Positions 1-7,569 of a DNA stretch of 64,000 bases are shown here, one piece after another; position 1 is the first letter of the stretch, and every line of letters starts with the position of its first letter. Source of the stretch: Burkholderia sp. Bp9142 (GTDB lineage Bacteria > Pseudomonadota > Gammaproteobacteria > Burkholderiales > Burkholderiaceae); assembly GCF_003853415.1 (NCBI RefSeq), contig NZ_QTPP01000015.1:62001-126000 (forward strand), given 5' to 3'. Position numbers and translations under genes: made by a program. Below the pieces are notes generated by a model that saw only the letters and a program-made list of their open reading frames with translations, had not been told where the DNA came from and ran no database searches.

Positions 1-798
1 GTGACGCTCCAGGTACGTCGACGGATCGTTGCTTACCCACGGAACCTCGACCCGATCGGATTGCCAGTCCTTGTCCGTCCGGATTACCAGTGAGCGCGCC
101 GCATGGACGCTGAGATCCCCGAAGACGACGCGAAGATCCGGCAAGCGGTCGAAAACGCCGGCGACGATGAAACTGGTCAACTGCACGATCGATGCCATCG
201 GCCGGAGCGCATGGTCTTCCGCAAAGAAGCTCGGAAAACCGACCTGCGACGGAGGCGGTTCAATCAGCGTCGTGAAGTCATCGTGGACATAGACGACGAG
301 GCCTCGCTCAGCGGCCGCGCGCCAGATCGGGAAGTAACGCTGTTCTCCATACGTCGCCAGAGCGCGCGCCGGCACGACGAGTTGAACGAATCGATCGTCG
401 TCCGCCCAACGGTCGATCTCTCGCAATGCCGTGTCGGTATCGTTCATCGCCAGGCGAATAGAGCCCAGGAACCGTCCTTCGGCTTCAGGTGCTTCGAGCC
501 ACTTTCTGAAAAGCAACGTGTTTGCAGCACGTGCAACGGCAGTAGCTTGTTGCGGGTTCGGCCAGTAACCACGTGTGGTCGGGCTAAGAACCGCATAGTC
601 GACGCCCGCACGGCGAAGGTGTTCCGCGACAGCTGCAGGGCTCGTTGCCTGCTCGGTCGGCACCGCCATCTGGTCAAACGGTGCTCGGTACTTCTCGCCG
701 AAAAGGGGAGGCAACTTGAGGAAATTCCAAGGCGAACCGATCGCCTTGTTGAACTCGACATTGCCCAGAACCGGGTGGATAGCGCAATCGATGATCAT
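1..798 (-). CDS. Amidohydrolase family protein, C-terminus beyond window
   Basis: Reading the minus strand gives an open frame of 266 codons from ATG at 798 to the window edge without a stop. The start overlaps the stop of the preceding gene (ATGA, 795-798), so the two are translationally coupled. The protein begins MIIDCAIHPVL, a metal-binding Asp/His strand-1 motif, and continues with a strand resembling VYVHDD and a VVFGD segment, as in the amidohydrolase_2 (PF04909) TIM-barrel family related to ACMSD and gamma-resorcylate decarboxylases. It is a shorter, diverged paralogue of the gene upstream. Members are metal-dependent hydrolases or non-oxidative decarboxylases acting on aromatic or ring-cleavage acids; the substrate here is unknown. 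The family call is good, the exact reaction unknown, and the missing end prevents a length check. Confidence 0.8.
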   Translation of the reverse strand, partial: MIIDCAIHPVLGNVEFNKAIGSPWNFLKLPPLFGEKYRAPFDQMAVPTEQATSPAAVAEHLRRAGVDYAVLSPTTRGYWPNPQQATAVARAANTLLFRKWLEAPEAEGRFLGSIRLAMNDTDTALREIDRWADDDRFVQLVVPARALATYGEQRYFPIWRAAAERGLVVYVHDDFTTLIEPPPSQVGFPSFFAEDHALRPMASIVQLTSFIVAGVFDRLPDLRVVFGDLSVHAARSLVIRTDKDWQSDRVEVPWVSNDPSTYLERH

Positions 799-1955
799 CG
801 TGCACCCCCTGCCAGATCGAACCGGTCTACCGGGCGGGTTTTCGGCAAGTCGTAGATCACTCGTGCGTTCTCGTACATGATTCGTTTCTTGATCTCGGCG
901 TCCAGCGAACGCGGGAGCGCCTTGCTGGGCGGGTCGTAGTCGTAGTGCGGATAGTCGCTGGAGAACATCACCAGTTCCGCGGCGTTCGCTTCTTCGTACA
1001 GGGCTGCGATCTTGTGCGGATCGGTGTTCTCTTCGATCGGTTGCGTCGCGAAACGAACGTGATCGCGCACGTACTGATGAGGCGTCTTCTTCAGCCCGAG
1101 CTCCTGTGCTGTCTTTTTCCAATGCCGCTCGAGGCGATCCACGAACGGTTGGTACCACAGGAAGCCGCCTTCGATGAACAGCACCTTCATCTCCGGATGC
1201 CGATCGAAAACGCCATTGCAAATCCAGCTGCCCAGGTGTGCGCCGTATGCCATCGGCGCGATGAGCGAGTGGTATTCGACGAAGTATTGCAGAGGACCGG
1301 TCGAGGTCCAGCCCAACGGTTGCGTGGCGCCGCCGCGGAAGTGCACTGCAATAGGAAGGTTATGCCGCGCAGCGGCTTCCCAGATCGGGTCATACATCGG
1401 ATGACCAAACGGGCGAGGGCCATAGTGGCCAATCACCACTTGTCGGAAACCTGGATGTTCGCCCCACTTGTCGATCTCCTTTGCGGCCGCGACAGGATCA
1501 TCGATGCCGATGGAGATCGAGCCGACATAGCGATTTTCGGCGTTGTACTTGGACAGCCAGGTGTCGGCCAACCATGCATTCACTGCTCCCGCCAATGCTG
1601 TATCGAGCTTGGGGTCCACCGTGAATCCGCGGAAGCTCCACGGCAACAGGATCGCGTAGTCCGTCGGATCGTCAACGAACATTTGCTGGCCAACCATGTC
1701 CGGATCGGAGCCGATGTCGCCGACCTTCGGATACGCGTCTTTTCGGCCTCCACCTTCCAGCGTCCTGTACGTCGGGCGGCTAAAGGGCACGCTCTCGATA
1801 AGGTTGGGAACATCACGCCACGGTGCGTCCAGATAAGGGATAAGTTCTTCGAACGATTTCGGTTCGACGTGGACGTCAGTGTCGATCACTTTGATTTCAA
1901 CGTGATCGAGCTGCCTTTCTTGCGCTGCCGGTCGCTCGAGTGCTGCAGTCGTCAT
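795..1955 (-). CDS. Amidohydrolase family (PF04909) metal-dependent hydrolase/decarboxylase
   Basis: 386 residues, the usual length for the family. Visible motifs are IDTDVHVEP (residues 24-32, Asp27 and His29 on strand 1), VHFRGG (His205), an FIEGG segment (Glu262, where many relatives have His) and SSDYPH (Asp334), which fits a mononuclear metal site of the ACMSD/gamma-resorcylate decarboxylase clan. Predicted cytosolic. It is first in an operon with the coupled paralogue that runs off the left edge. The start has a clear GGGAGG ribosome site. A second, nearly identical ribosome site plus ATG lies 35 bases upstream, and a conserved promoter-like motif lies at 2028-2045. Close relatives occur in actinobacterial and proteobacterial aromatic degradation clusters. 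Substrate not deducible. Confidence 0.88.
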   Translation of the reverse strand: MTTAALERPAAQERQLDHVEIKVIDTDVHVEPKSFEELIPYLDAPWRDVPNLIESVPFSRPTYRTLEGGGRKDAYPKVGDIGSDPDMVGQQMFVDDPTDYAILLPWSFRGFTVDPKLDTALAGAVNAWLADTWLSKYNAENRYVGSISIGIDDPVAAAKEIDKWGEHPGFRQVVIGHYGPRPFGHPMYDPIWEAAARHNLPIAVHFRGGATQPLGWTSTGPLQYFVEYHSLIAPMAYGAHLGSWICNGVFDRHPEMKVLFIEGGFLWYQPFVDRLERHWKKTAQELGLKKTPHQYVRDHVRFATQPIEENTDPHKIAALYEEANAAELVMFSSDYPHYDYDPPSKALPRSLDAEIKKRIMYENARVIYDLPKTRPVDRFDLAGGAR

Positions 1956-1990
1956 AATGTTTCCTCCCGACCATTGTGGGTCGTCGTCAT
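1952..1990 (-). CDS. Possible 12-residue leader peptide upstream of amidohydrolase
   Basis: A tiny frame (MTTTHNGREETL) starts at ATG 1990 behind a GGGAGG ribosome site with 7-base spacing. Its TGA overlaps the ATG of the amidohydrolase at 1955. Its ribosome site and first codons are a near copy of those of the downstream gene, 35 bases apart, so it may be a duplicated translation start rather than a functional peptide. Its position relative to the conserved promoter-like motif (37 bases) is the same as for the gene starting at 9251, which favours real translation initiation here. Confidence 0.4.
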   Translation of the reverse strand: MTTTHNGREETL

Positions 1991-2027
1991 GATGTGTCCT
2001 CCCGACGATTTGGCGTCGTCGTGATAT

Positions 2028-2058
2028 TCAGTCTGCCTGTATATTTTGGGTGTGTCAA
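2028..2058 (-). promoter_or_regulatory. Conserved promoter/operator motif, copy A
   Basis: The plus strand shows TCAGTCTGCCTGTATATT at 2028-2045 and tgtcaa at 2053-2058. Read on the minus strand this is TTGACA, 7 bases, then AATATACAGGCAGACTGA, pointing into the amidohydrolase operon. The same sequence occurs near 9.3, 13.2 and (opposite strand) 2.4 kb. The distance from the motif to the first ATG (1990) is 37 bases, exactly as for copy B. The TTGACA could be a -35 element, but no good -10 follows at 16-18 bases, so the motif may be an activator or repressor site. Confidence 0.6.
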
Positions 2059-2735
2059 CGCGCCGGGGCCTAGGTAGAAACCCCTCGGGCTGCATGATTT
2101 CGCCCATTCTTGGAACCGGTTGTTCTGGATACGAGGATCGTTCCGGATCATGGTGGGCGGGCTGTAGAAGGCTGGGGAGCGGGCACAAACCTGTTCACTA
2201 CATCTTGTGGCTTACAGGGCCATATTCATGCGATTAACGGCATCATGCTCGGCGCCGTGTCGAACGAACTCCGGGCGTATTTAGCGACTCTTCGAAAGCG
2301 TTGCCCCAAGGCTCCGTATAGAGAGGGCGCGTGCGGCATGTGTGGATGAAACTTAGGTGGATTCCCTTACATACGAACACAATATGTGCAGGCAGACTGA
2401 TCATAATGGCAGCGACAACGGCTGATGGATTAGTGTCGGAACGTCGATGATTCCCCGGTGAATGCGAGGCGAGCGATGTGGGAACTGGATGCTTAATTCC
2501 ATGCAAGGCGTATTGCGAACAGGGGGCTGAGTACACCTCCTGACGCTGACTCCAGCGCGGGACATCGTGCAACTCCATCAGCGTTGACGGCAACCTGGGA
2601 CCAAACACCTAGGTATGAACATGGTGCTCATGGGGCAGTTGCACGACATTTCCCGGCCTCGCACTCGTGAGCGGTTGATCAGGACAAAACCTGCAAATCA
2701 CGTCGACGAATCTCAGAAAAAGACGGAGTACGATT
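2059..2735. other. Intergenic region without a supported gene
   Basis: About 680 bases lie between the divergent amidohydrolase operon and the isochorismatase-type gene. Short open frames on both strands show no family resemblance and no convincing ribosome sites. The only recognisable element is copy D of the conserved motif at 2381-2400. Base composition is poorer in GC than the flanking genes. Confidence 0.5.
2381..2400 (+). promoter_or_regulatory. Conserved promoter/operator motif, copy D
   Basis: AATATGTGCAGGCAGACTGA on the plus strand, followed by TCATAAT, matches the minus-strand copies at 2.0, 9.3 and 13.2 kb and points toward the isochorismatase-type gene at 2736. The gap to that gene is long (336 bases), so either a long leader or an unrecognised small gene lies between. 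Confidence 0.5.
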
Positions 2736-3329
2736 ATGGTCACACGATTGAATCTCGATGTCTCACGAACGGCTCTTTTGCTGATGGATCTGCAGAGGAT
2801 TTCATTCGACTGGTATGTGCCCAAGGAGCAAGCGTCGGAGCTGCTTGAAAACACGGCGAATCTGCTTGCCGCGGCGCGTTCGGCGAAAGTCAAAGTGATC
2901 TATGTCACAGTCGGATTCAGGCACGGATACCCGGAAATTTCTCCGCGTAACGAGTTATTTTGCTCGATTCGTGATGAAGCGCTGTTTGCTCGAAGCGATG
3001 TCAGAACCGAGATTCATCAATCAGTAACTCCATATCTAGATGAACCAATTGTAATAAAGTCTCGAATCGGTGGATTCTCCGGAACAGACTTGCAGACCCT
3101 GTTGAGCGCAGCCAGCATTGAAACGCTGGTAATCGCAGGCGTCACAACAAGTGGATCGGTCCTTTCAACGATCAGACAGGCATTCGATATGGACTACCGG
3201 TTAATCATCGCGCGAGATTGCTGTGCTGATCTCGATGATGAAGTGCATCGAGTTCTTATGGAAAAGGTATTTCCGCACCATGCGGACGTCGTCTTGTCTG
3301 GTGAAATAAGGAGTGCAATTCTTTCGTGA
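2736..3329 (+). CDS. Isochorismatase-fold (cysteine hydrolase family) protein
   Basis: 197 residues with the CSHase/isochorismatase fold: LLLMDLQ with Asp18, VIKSRIGGF with Lys108, and the nucleophile loop GVTTSGSVLST, where the usual catalytic Cys position is Ser141. Family members hydrolyse amides, ureido acids or isochorismate. A subgroup with Ser, Val or Gly at the Cys position exists and its chemistry is unclear. The C-terminus (DCCADLDDEVHRVLMEKVFP) is typical of that subgroup. It is probably cytosolic. Located between the amidohydrolases and an aromatic-acid transporter, it may act on an amide or carbamate intermediate of the same pathway, which is inference. Confidence 0.82.
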   Translation: MVTRLNLDVSRTALLLMDLQRISFDWYVPKEQASELLENTANLLAAARSAKVKVIYVTVGFRHGYPEISPRNELFCSIRDEALFARSDVRTEIHQSVTPYLDEPIVIKSRIGGFSGTDLQTLLSAASIETLVIAGVTTSGSVLSTIRQAFDMDYRLIIARDCCADLDDEVHRVLMEKVFPHHADVVLSGEIRSAILS

Positions 3330-3908
3330 TCTGATGTAGAGGGGTTTTCTCTGTAGGCGAGATCGATCGATGAACAGGAATTGTCATGGAAATGATCGGA
3401 ATTTCATGATTAGAAGTATATTCTCCTGAGCAATTATTTGAGGGGACGGGCGCGCGGAAAGTCGATAGGGTTTCGTGTGAAGGATTGCTCGGGAGATCTG
3501 TTGAATTCGGGCGACGTGATATTCACTGATCGCAATCGGAAACCACGGATGATCAATTGCCAAAGAAGTCCCGGGGGCGCTCGATGGTGAAGAAGTAAGA
3601 GGCAGTTCACCGGTTCATGGTAGCGGAAAAGTTGATGCGTGATATCGATAGCCAGCATCGCTAGCGTTACCGGCGCACGTGGAGAGGTGGGGTGAGGAGG
3701 TTCATTGGAATAACGCTAGCTGCAGTAGCAGGATGAAACCGTACCTTAACATTTGTTACGTGGAATATGCATAGAGCCGTCAGCTGACATTGAATTAGAT
3801 TCGTAGTCGAAATCTAATTGGGCAGAGGATTTGAAGTCTATATCGTGTGGGCGTGCCAAGCGTGCCTGCGCGATCAAGTGGTCCGATTACCGAGTGAAAT
3901 TCAAGGGG
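3330..3908. other. Intergenic region, AT-richer, with one inverted repeat
   Basis: Nearly 580 bases before the MFS gene. No frame here shows a recognisable domain. A 225-base open frame on the minus strand (3434-3658) has no family features and is probably chance. The one clear structure is the inverted repeat at 3793-3819. Confidence 0.5.
3793..3819. promoter_or_regulatory. Perfect 9-bp inverted repeat upstream of MFS gene
   Basis: AATTAGATT (3793-3801), nine bases, AATCTAATT (3811-3819). The arms are perfect and lie about 90 bases before the likely MFS start. It could be a regulator-binding site or a hairpin in the leader. There is no T-run, so it is not an intrinsic terminator. Confidence 0.45.
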
Positions 3909-5279
3909 ATGAACGTGTATCGCATTGACGTACGCAAGTTGGTCGACGAGGCCTCCTTCAACAGCTTTCACGCGACGATATTGGTCTGGTGTCTGCTAAT
4001 CACTGCCATCGACGGCTATGATCTTACTGTCACTGGTATTGCGCTCCCGTCGATCATGCAGCAAATGGGCGTCAGCGCAGTGACGGCTGGCTTTATGACT
4101 AGTTCGGCCCTGTTCGGTATGATGTTTGGCTCAATTTTCCTAGGAACCCTGTCAGATCGAATCGGCCGTCGCCGGACGCTCGCTATCTGTATTTTCCTGT
4201 TCAGCGTGTTTACGGCGGCTGCCGGATTTACCAGTGAGCCTGTCAGTTTTAGCATATTGCGCTTCGTCGCCGGGCTCGGCCTCGGCGGTGCCATGCCAAA
4301 CGTCATCGCGCAAATGACAGAGTACTCGCCGAAAAAGATTCGTAGCTTAGTGACGACAATAATGTATTCAGGCTACGGGCTCGGTGCCATACTTGCGGCG
4401 GTGCTTGGAAAACTGCTTCTCGTCGACTACGGTTGGCAGGCGGTGTTCTTTGCGGCCGCACCGCCGGTGGTTCTGATTCCGTGTGTGCTGAGGTGGATGC
4501 CTGATTCGTTGACGCACTTGATCGCAAACCGCGACGATAGTCTTCTACGAGCAATTGTGCGTCGGCTTAGACCTGATATGGATATCGAGAAATCCGCGGT
4601 GTTTCTCCAGCCAGGCGACAACCGTACGTCCGGTGTACCGATTGCACGGCTGTTCCAAGAGGGCCGCAGTGCAAGTACGGTCTTGTTTTGGGCTGCCATA
4701 ATCACCGGGCTGTTCATGGTCTACTCATTGATCACCTGGCTCACCAAGCTGATGGCGATGTCTGGCTACAGCCTGGGCTCAGCGCTGAGCTTCGTCATTG
4801 CGATGAACATAGGCACGATCGTTGGCGCCATTGGCGGTGGATGGCTTGCCGACAAACTCCACATCAAGTGGGTGCTGGTTAGCATGTACGCACTTGGGAG
4901 CTTGTTCCTGTGTCTGATGACGATGAAGATGCCGACGGCTCTCTTGTACGTGGTCATGGGTGCTGTCGGCGTTTGCACCACGGGAGCACAGATTGTTGCC
5001 TACGTGTACTGCGGCGTATTCTATCCAACCGCAATCCGCTCGACTGGTATTGGAATGGCTGTGGGCGTTGGTCGCTTGGGCGCGATCGTTGCACCGCCGC
5101 TTCTCGGGATGATGGTGGCACTGAAGCTGCCGTTGCAACAAAACTTCCTGGTTATTGCTGGAACCGGCATTGTCGCTGCGCTTCTTTTTTCCCTGATCGA
5201 CCATAGTCGCTCCGCATCGTCGGGTACGGACGAGTTGCGAAATGATGCACTTTCGCAGACGGAGCGCAGGACGACGTGA
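3909..5279 (+). CDS. MFS transporter, aromatic acid:H+ symporter type
   Basis: 456 residues from ATG 3909, preceded by AAGGGG; an in-frame ATG 78 bases earlier lacks a ribosome site. Twelve hydrophobic segments are apparent, with the AAHS signature in helix 1 (ITAIDGYDLTVTGIALP), the loop 2-3 motif GTLSDRIGRRR, and GGWLADK near the second-half repeat. This matches inner-membrane importers such as PcaK, BenK or MhpT that take up benzoate-like acids with protons. It stands downstream of the isochorismatase-type gene and faces the amidohydrolase operon, so it probably imports the substrate of that set. Specificity is not deducible. Confidence 0.88.
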   Translation: MNVYRIDVRKLVDEASFNSFHATILVWCLLITAIDGYDLTVTGIALPSIMQQMGVSAVTAGFMTSSALFGMMFGSIFLGTLSDRIGRRRTLAICIFLFSVFTAAAGFTSEPVSFSILRFVAGLGLGGAMPNVIAQMTEYSPKKIRSLVTTIMYSGYGLGAILAAVLGKLLLVDYGWQAVFFAAAPPVVLIPCVLRWMPDSLTHLIANRDDSLLRAIVRRLRPDMDIEKSAVFLQPGDNRTSGVPIARLFQEGRSASTVLFWAAIITGLFMVYSLITWLTKLMAMSGYSLGSALSFVIAMNIGTIVGAIGGGWLADKLHIKWVLVSMYALGSLFLCLMTMKMPTALLYVVMGAVGVCTTGAQIVAYVYCGVFYPTAIRSTGIGMAVGVGRLGAIVAPPLLGMMVALKLPLQQNFLVIAGTGIVAALLFSLIDHSRSASSGTDELRNDALSQTERRTT

Positions 5280-5416
5280 GACGAGTGACTGACCTATGCC
5301 TGCGATGGGTCGATGGGGTTGAATCCCCACATTGCCGGTCGTCGGCCACTTCGTTCTTTATATGATTAGGATGCGATCTCATCTGCGATCGGACGGAATT
5401 CGTGGATCTCCCTGGG

Positions 5417-6215
5417 TTACGCAGCGATCAGATTCAGATGGAGGCGCTGCGTAAATGCGACCGGCGATTGGCAATTGAGATGCGCCCGCGTGAGTTGCAG
5501 TTTATAGAAGATCTCGATGTATTCGCTGATCGCGTGCCGGCTGCTTGAGAATTGTGAATGCATTGATGAAAGTCCAGTTCGTTCTTCAACGTCCCCCAGA
5601 AGAATTCGATCGGGGCGTTGTCGTAGCAACTGCCGCTGCGGCTCATCGATGCCCGCATTTCGAACCGGCTCACGAGCGATCAATAGGCCAACGCACAATA
5701 TTGCGACCCGCGATTGATGTGGTGATCAGACCGGCAGGCGGCCGCCTGGTGGCGCCGGGTCGAACAGGGCCTGTATGACCAGATTTTCGTCATCCGTTCG
5801 CTCAACGCGTAACCGACGATTTCGCGGCCGTACCGTTCTTTCAGAACGGCAAGATACAACCAGCCTTCGTTGGTCGCGATATAGCTGATGTCACGGTGCC
5901 AAGCTTGATTGGGTGCCGTTAGCGAGAAATCCCGGCTCAACAGATTCGGCGCGACAGACAGGTCGTGCTTCGAATTCGTCATGGTCTTGAACTGGCGCTT
6001 CTGCGACCAGCTCAGCCCCATTTTTCTGCGCAGCCGTCTGACAAAGCGTGCAACGATTCGCACGCCACGATCCTCAAGATGTTACCGCCGGTGCCCAGGA
6101 CCGAACCTTTCCCGGGTTTGCTGATGGGCCGCGAGCGCCTCCGCCTCTAGGCGAAGTTGCTGCTGCGTTCTGACAGACGGCTTGTGCTTACGCTACTCAT
6201 AGTAGACGCTCACCG
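5417..6215 (-). pseudogene. IS3-family OrfB transposase remnant (copy 1)
   Basis: On the minus strand the region carries recognisable pieces of an IS3-family OrfB in several frames. There is an N-terminal piece with RLEAEALAAHQQTRERFGP (about 6150), then MTNSKHDLSVAPNLL and APNQAWHRDISYIATNEGWL (about 5840-5980), RGSQYCA (about 5690), CYDNAPIEFFWGTLKNEL (about 5590-5640), and a C-terminal EYIEIFY plus SPVAFTQRL (about 5430-5520). Stops and frameshifts separate the pieces, so no functional DDE integrase is made. Relatives are full-length IS3 members of about 1.2 kb. It is evidence of past transposition next to the catabolic genes. Confidence 0.8.
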
Positions 6216-6289
6216 ACACTGAGGTCGGAATATGTGGACACCACAGCGGATACGATCCAGATAGAATCGCGGGGTAGATGTGGCGGGCG

Positions 6290-7185
6290 ACTGGTAGCAT
6301 AGACGAGCCTGCGTGCGCTGCCGGCTGTAAATCATTCGGAGGTTCGATGATGGCGGGTCTGGTCTTAATATTGCGAGCCGCGGTCGCTGGTTGAATCTTG
6401 CCGGCCTGAGGGATCTGTAACGCTGCGAAATCGTTGACTATGAGATGAGCGAGCGCATGGTGAAGGACCTGATGATGCAAGCGCCGTCTCGAGCCGATGT
6501 CCGAAGCCGGGCCTGATTTAGCACACACCTCGTTGGCCGCGATATACGTGATGTTGCCGCATCACACCTGATCGGGCGCTGACACCGAGCAGTCCTCCGG
6601 CAGCAGGTTCGGCGCGACGGGCAGGCCGTGCTTCGAATTGGTGGTTGCCTTGAATTTGCGCTTTTGCCTGCACCGCAGGCCCAGTTTCCTGCGCATCCGC
6701 TTTCGAGCCGGCCCTCTGCTGAATCCGTTTCCAGTACGGGCGTTTGCGCCGAGCGTAACAGCCGTTGACCGAAACACCCAGCGAGCGGCACATCGGTGGC
6801 ACTGGATAGTCCTGTTGCGTCTGTTCAATCACACTGTACCTCACCGCGATTCCCTCAAGGAGTTCGTCGCGACTTTTCTTAACAGATCGCACTCCATCTT
6901 CACTTCCGCCGGTTCTCACTGTACGCGTGCCAGCTCGGCTTTCATTTCGGTCAGCGGCTTCTGCTCTTTGCCAATCTCATGCAGCTTGCCAGCTTTGGCC
7001 GAGCGGACCCAGTTCGCCAACGTCGTCAGCGGAGCCGACAGCCGACGTGCCCCCTCCGAAACGCCGACGCTTTCAGTCAGTGCCAGCTTGACCGCCCGCT
7101 CGCGAAACTCGCTCGCGTAGACCGCACTGGGAATTCGGGCCCTGCATGCCTCCGTCTCACGATTGTACGGAACGTTGGCCTCCAT
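6290..7185 (-). pseudogene. IS3-family OrfA/OrfB remnant (copy 2)
   Basis: A second, more complete but equally broken element. OrfA begins at 7185 (FRERAVKLALTESVGVSEGARR, an HTH_Tnp helix-turn-helix). The OrfB start near 6919 reads KSRDELLEGIAVRYSVIEQTQ. A shifted frame gives KFKATTNSKHGLPVAPNLL and SAPDQV (6562-6660), and a decayed DRGSQY followed by a stop lies near 6380. It is a diverged relative of the copy at 5.4-6.2 kb (compare TNSKHGLPVAPNLL with TNSKHDLSVAPNLL). The two tandem remnants suggest nested or successive insertions on the same strand. Confidence 0.78.
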
Positions 7186-7236
7186 TTTTTTCAGCCCCTC
7201 AGACGCTCGGTATCGCGTAGTCGTCGACGCAGTTGG

Positions 7237-7503
7237 TCAAGCGCCTTGATCTTTATGATCGAAGGTAGGGTGCGTGGTGATGTATCGTTCGAGAAATCCT
7301 TGCAGGTCTTCCCGGGTTGGACGGGTACCCCAATCGCTTCCAGAGTTGACCGTTGCCAGCGCCATCCACGAATCGGGAGGCACGATGGTTTCTACGATGA
7401 CCGACCCTTCGCGAATCACGAGGTGCGCGGTTGACGCCCGAAAGTGAGCCGAGATCTGCCGGCCCTCCACAAACACTTCTGCGACAACATTTCGTGACCT
7501 CAT
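7237..7503 (-). CDS. Hypothetical 88-residue protein, last gene of mntH operon
   Basis: The frame from ATG 7503 to 7237 reads MRSRNVVAEVFVEGRQISAH, then a mixed beta-rich segment ending in FLERYITTHPTFDHKDQGA. No signal peptide, membrane segment or family motif is recognised. It follows the NRAMP gene on the same strand after 66 bases and probably belongs to the same transcript. It could be a small accessory protein of the operon. Codon use fits its neighbours, but without homologues the call rests on length, position and strand. Confidence 0.5.
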   Translation of the reverse strand: MRSRNVVAEVFVEGRQISAHFRASTAHLVIREGSVIVETIVPPDSWMALATVNSGSDWGTRPTREDLQGFLERYITTHPTFDHKDQGA

Positions 7504-7569
7504 GCGCCTCTCCAGTACCGGTCATGTGCGACCATCACATGTAAACCTGAGGTCGTGATCGGGCCACAC

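Noticed and set aside
103..855. 250-codon plus-strand frame
   Set aside because: It is the complement of the coding frame of the amidohydrolase on the minus strand, which has the motifs, start overlap and codon bias; the plus frame has no family features.
945..2024. 359-codon plus-strand frame opposite the amidohydrolase
   Set aside because: Arginine- and histidine-rich shadow of the minus-strand gene, with no ribosome site or domain.
2053..2058. TTGACA as the -35 box of a standard sigma70 promoter in copies A and B
   Set aside because: No acceptable -10 hexamer follows at 16-18 bases in either copy; kept only as part of the conserved motif, not as a proven promoter.
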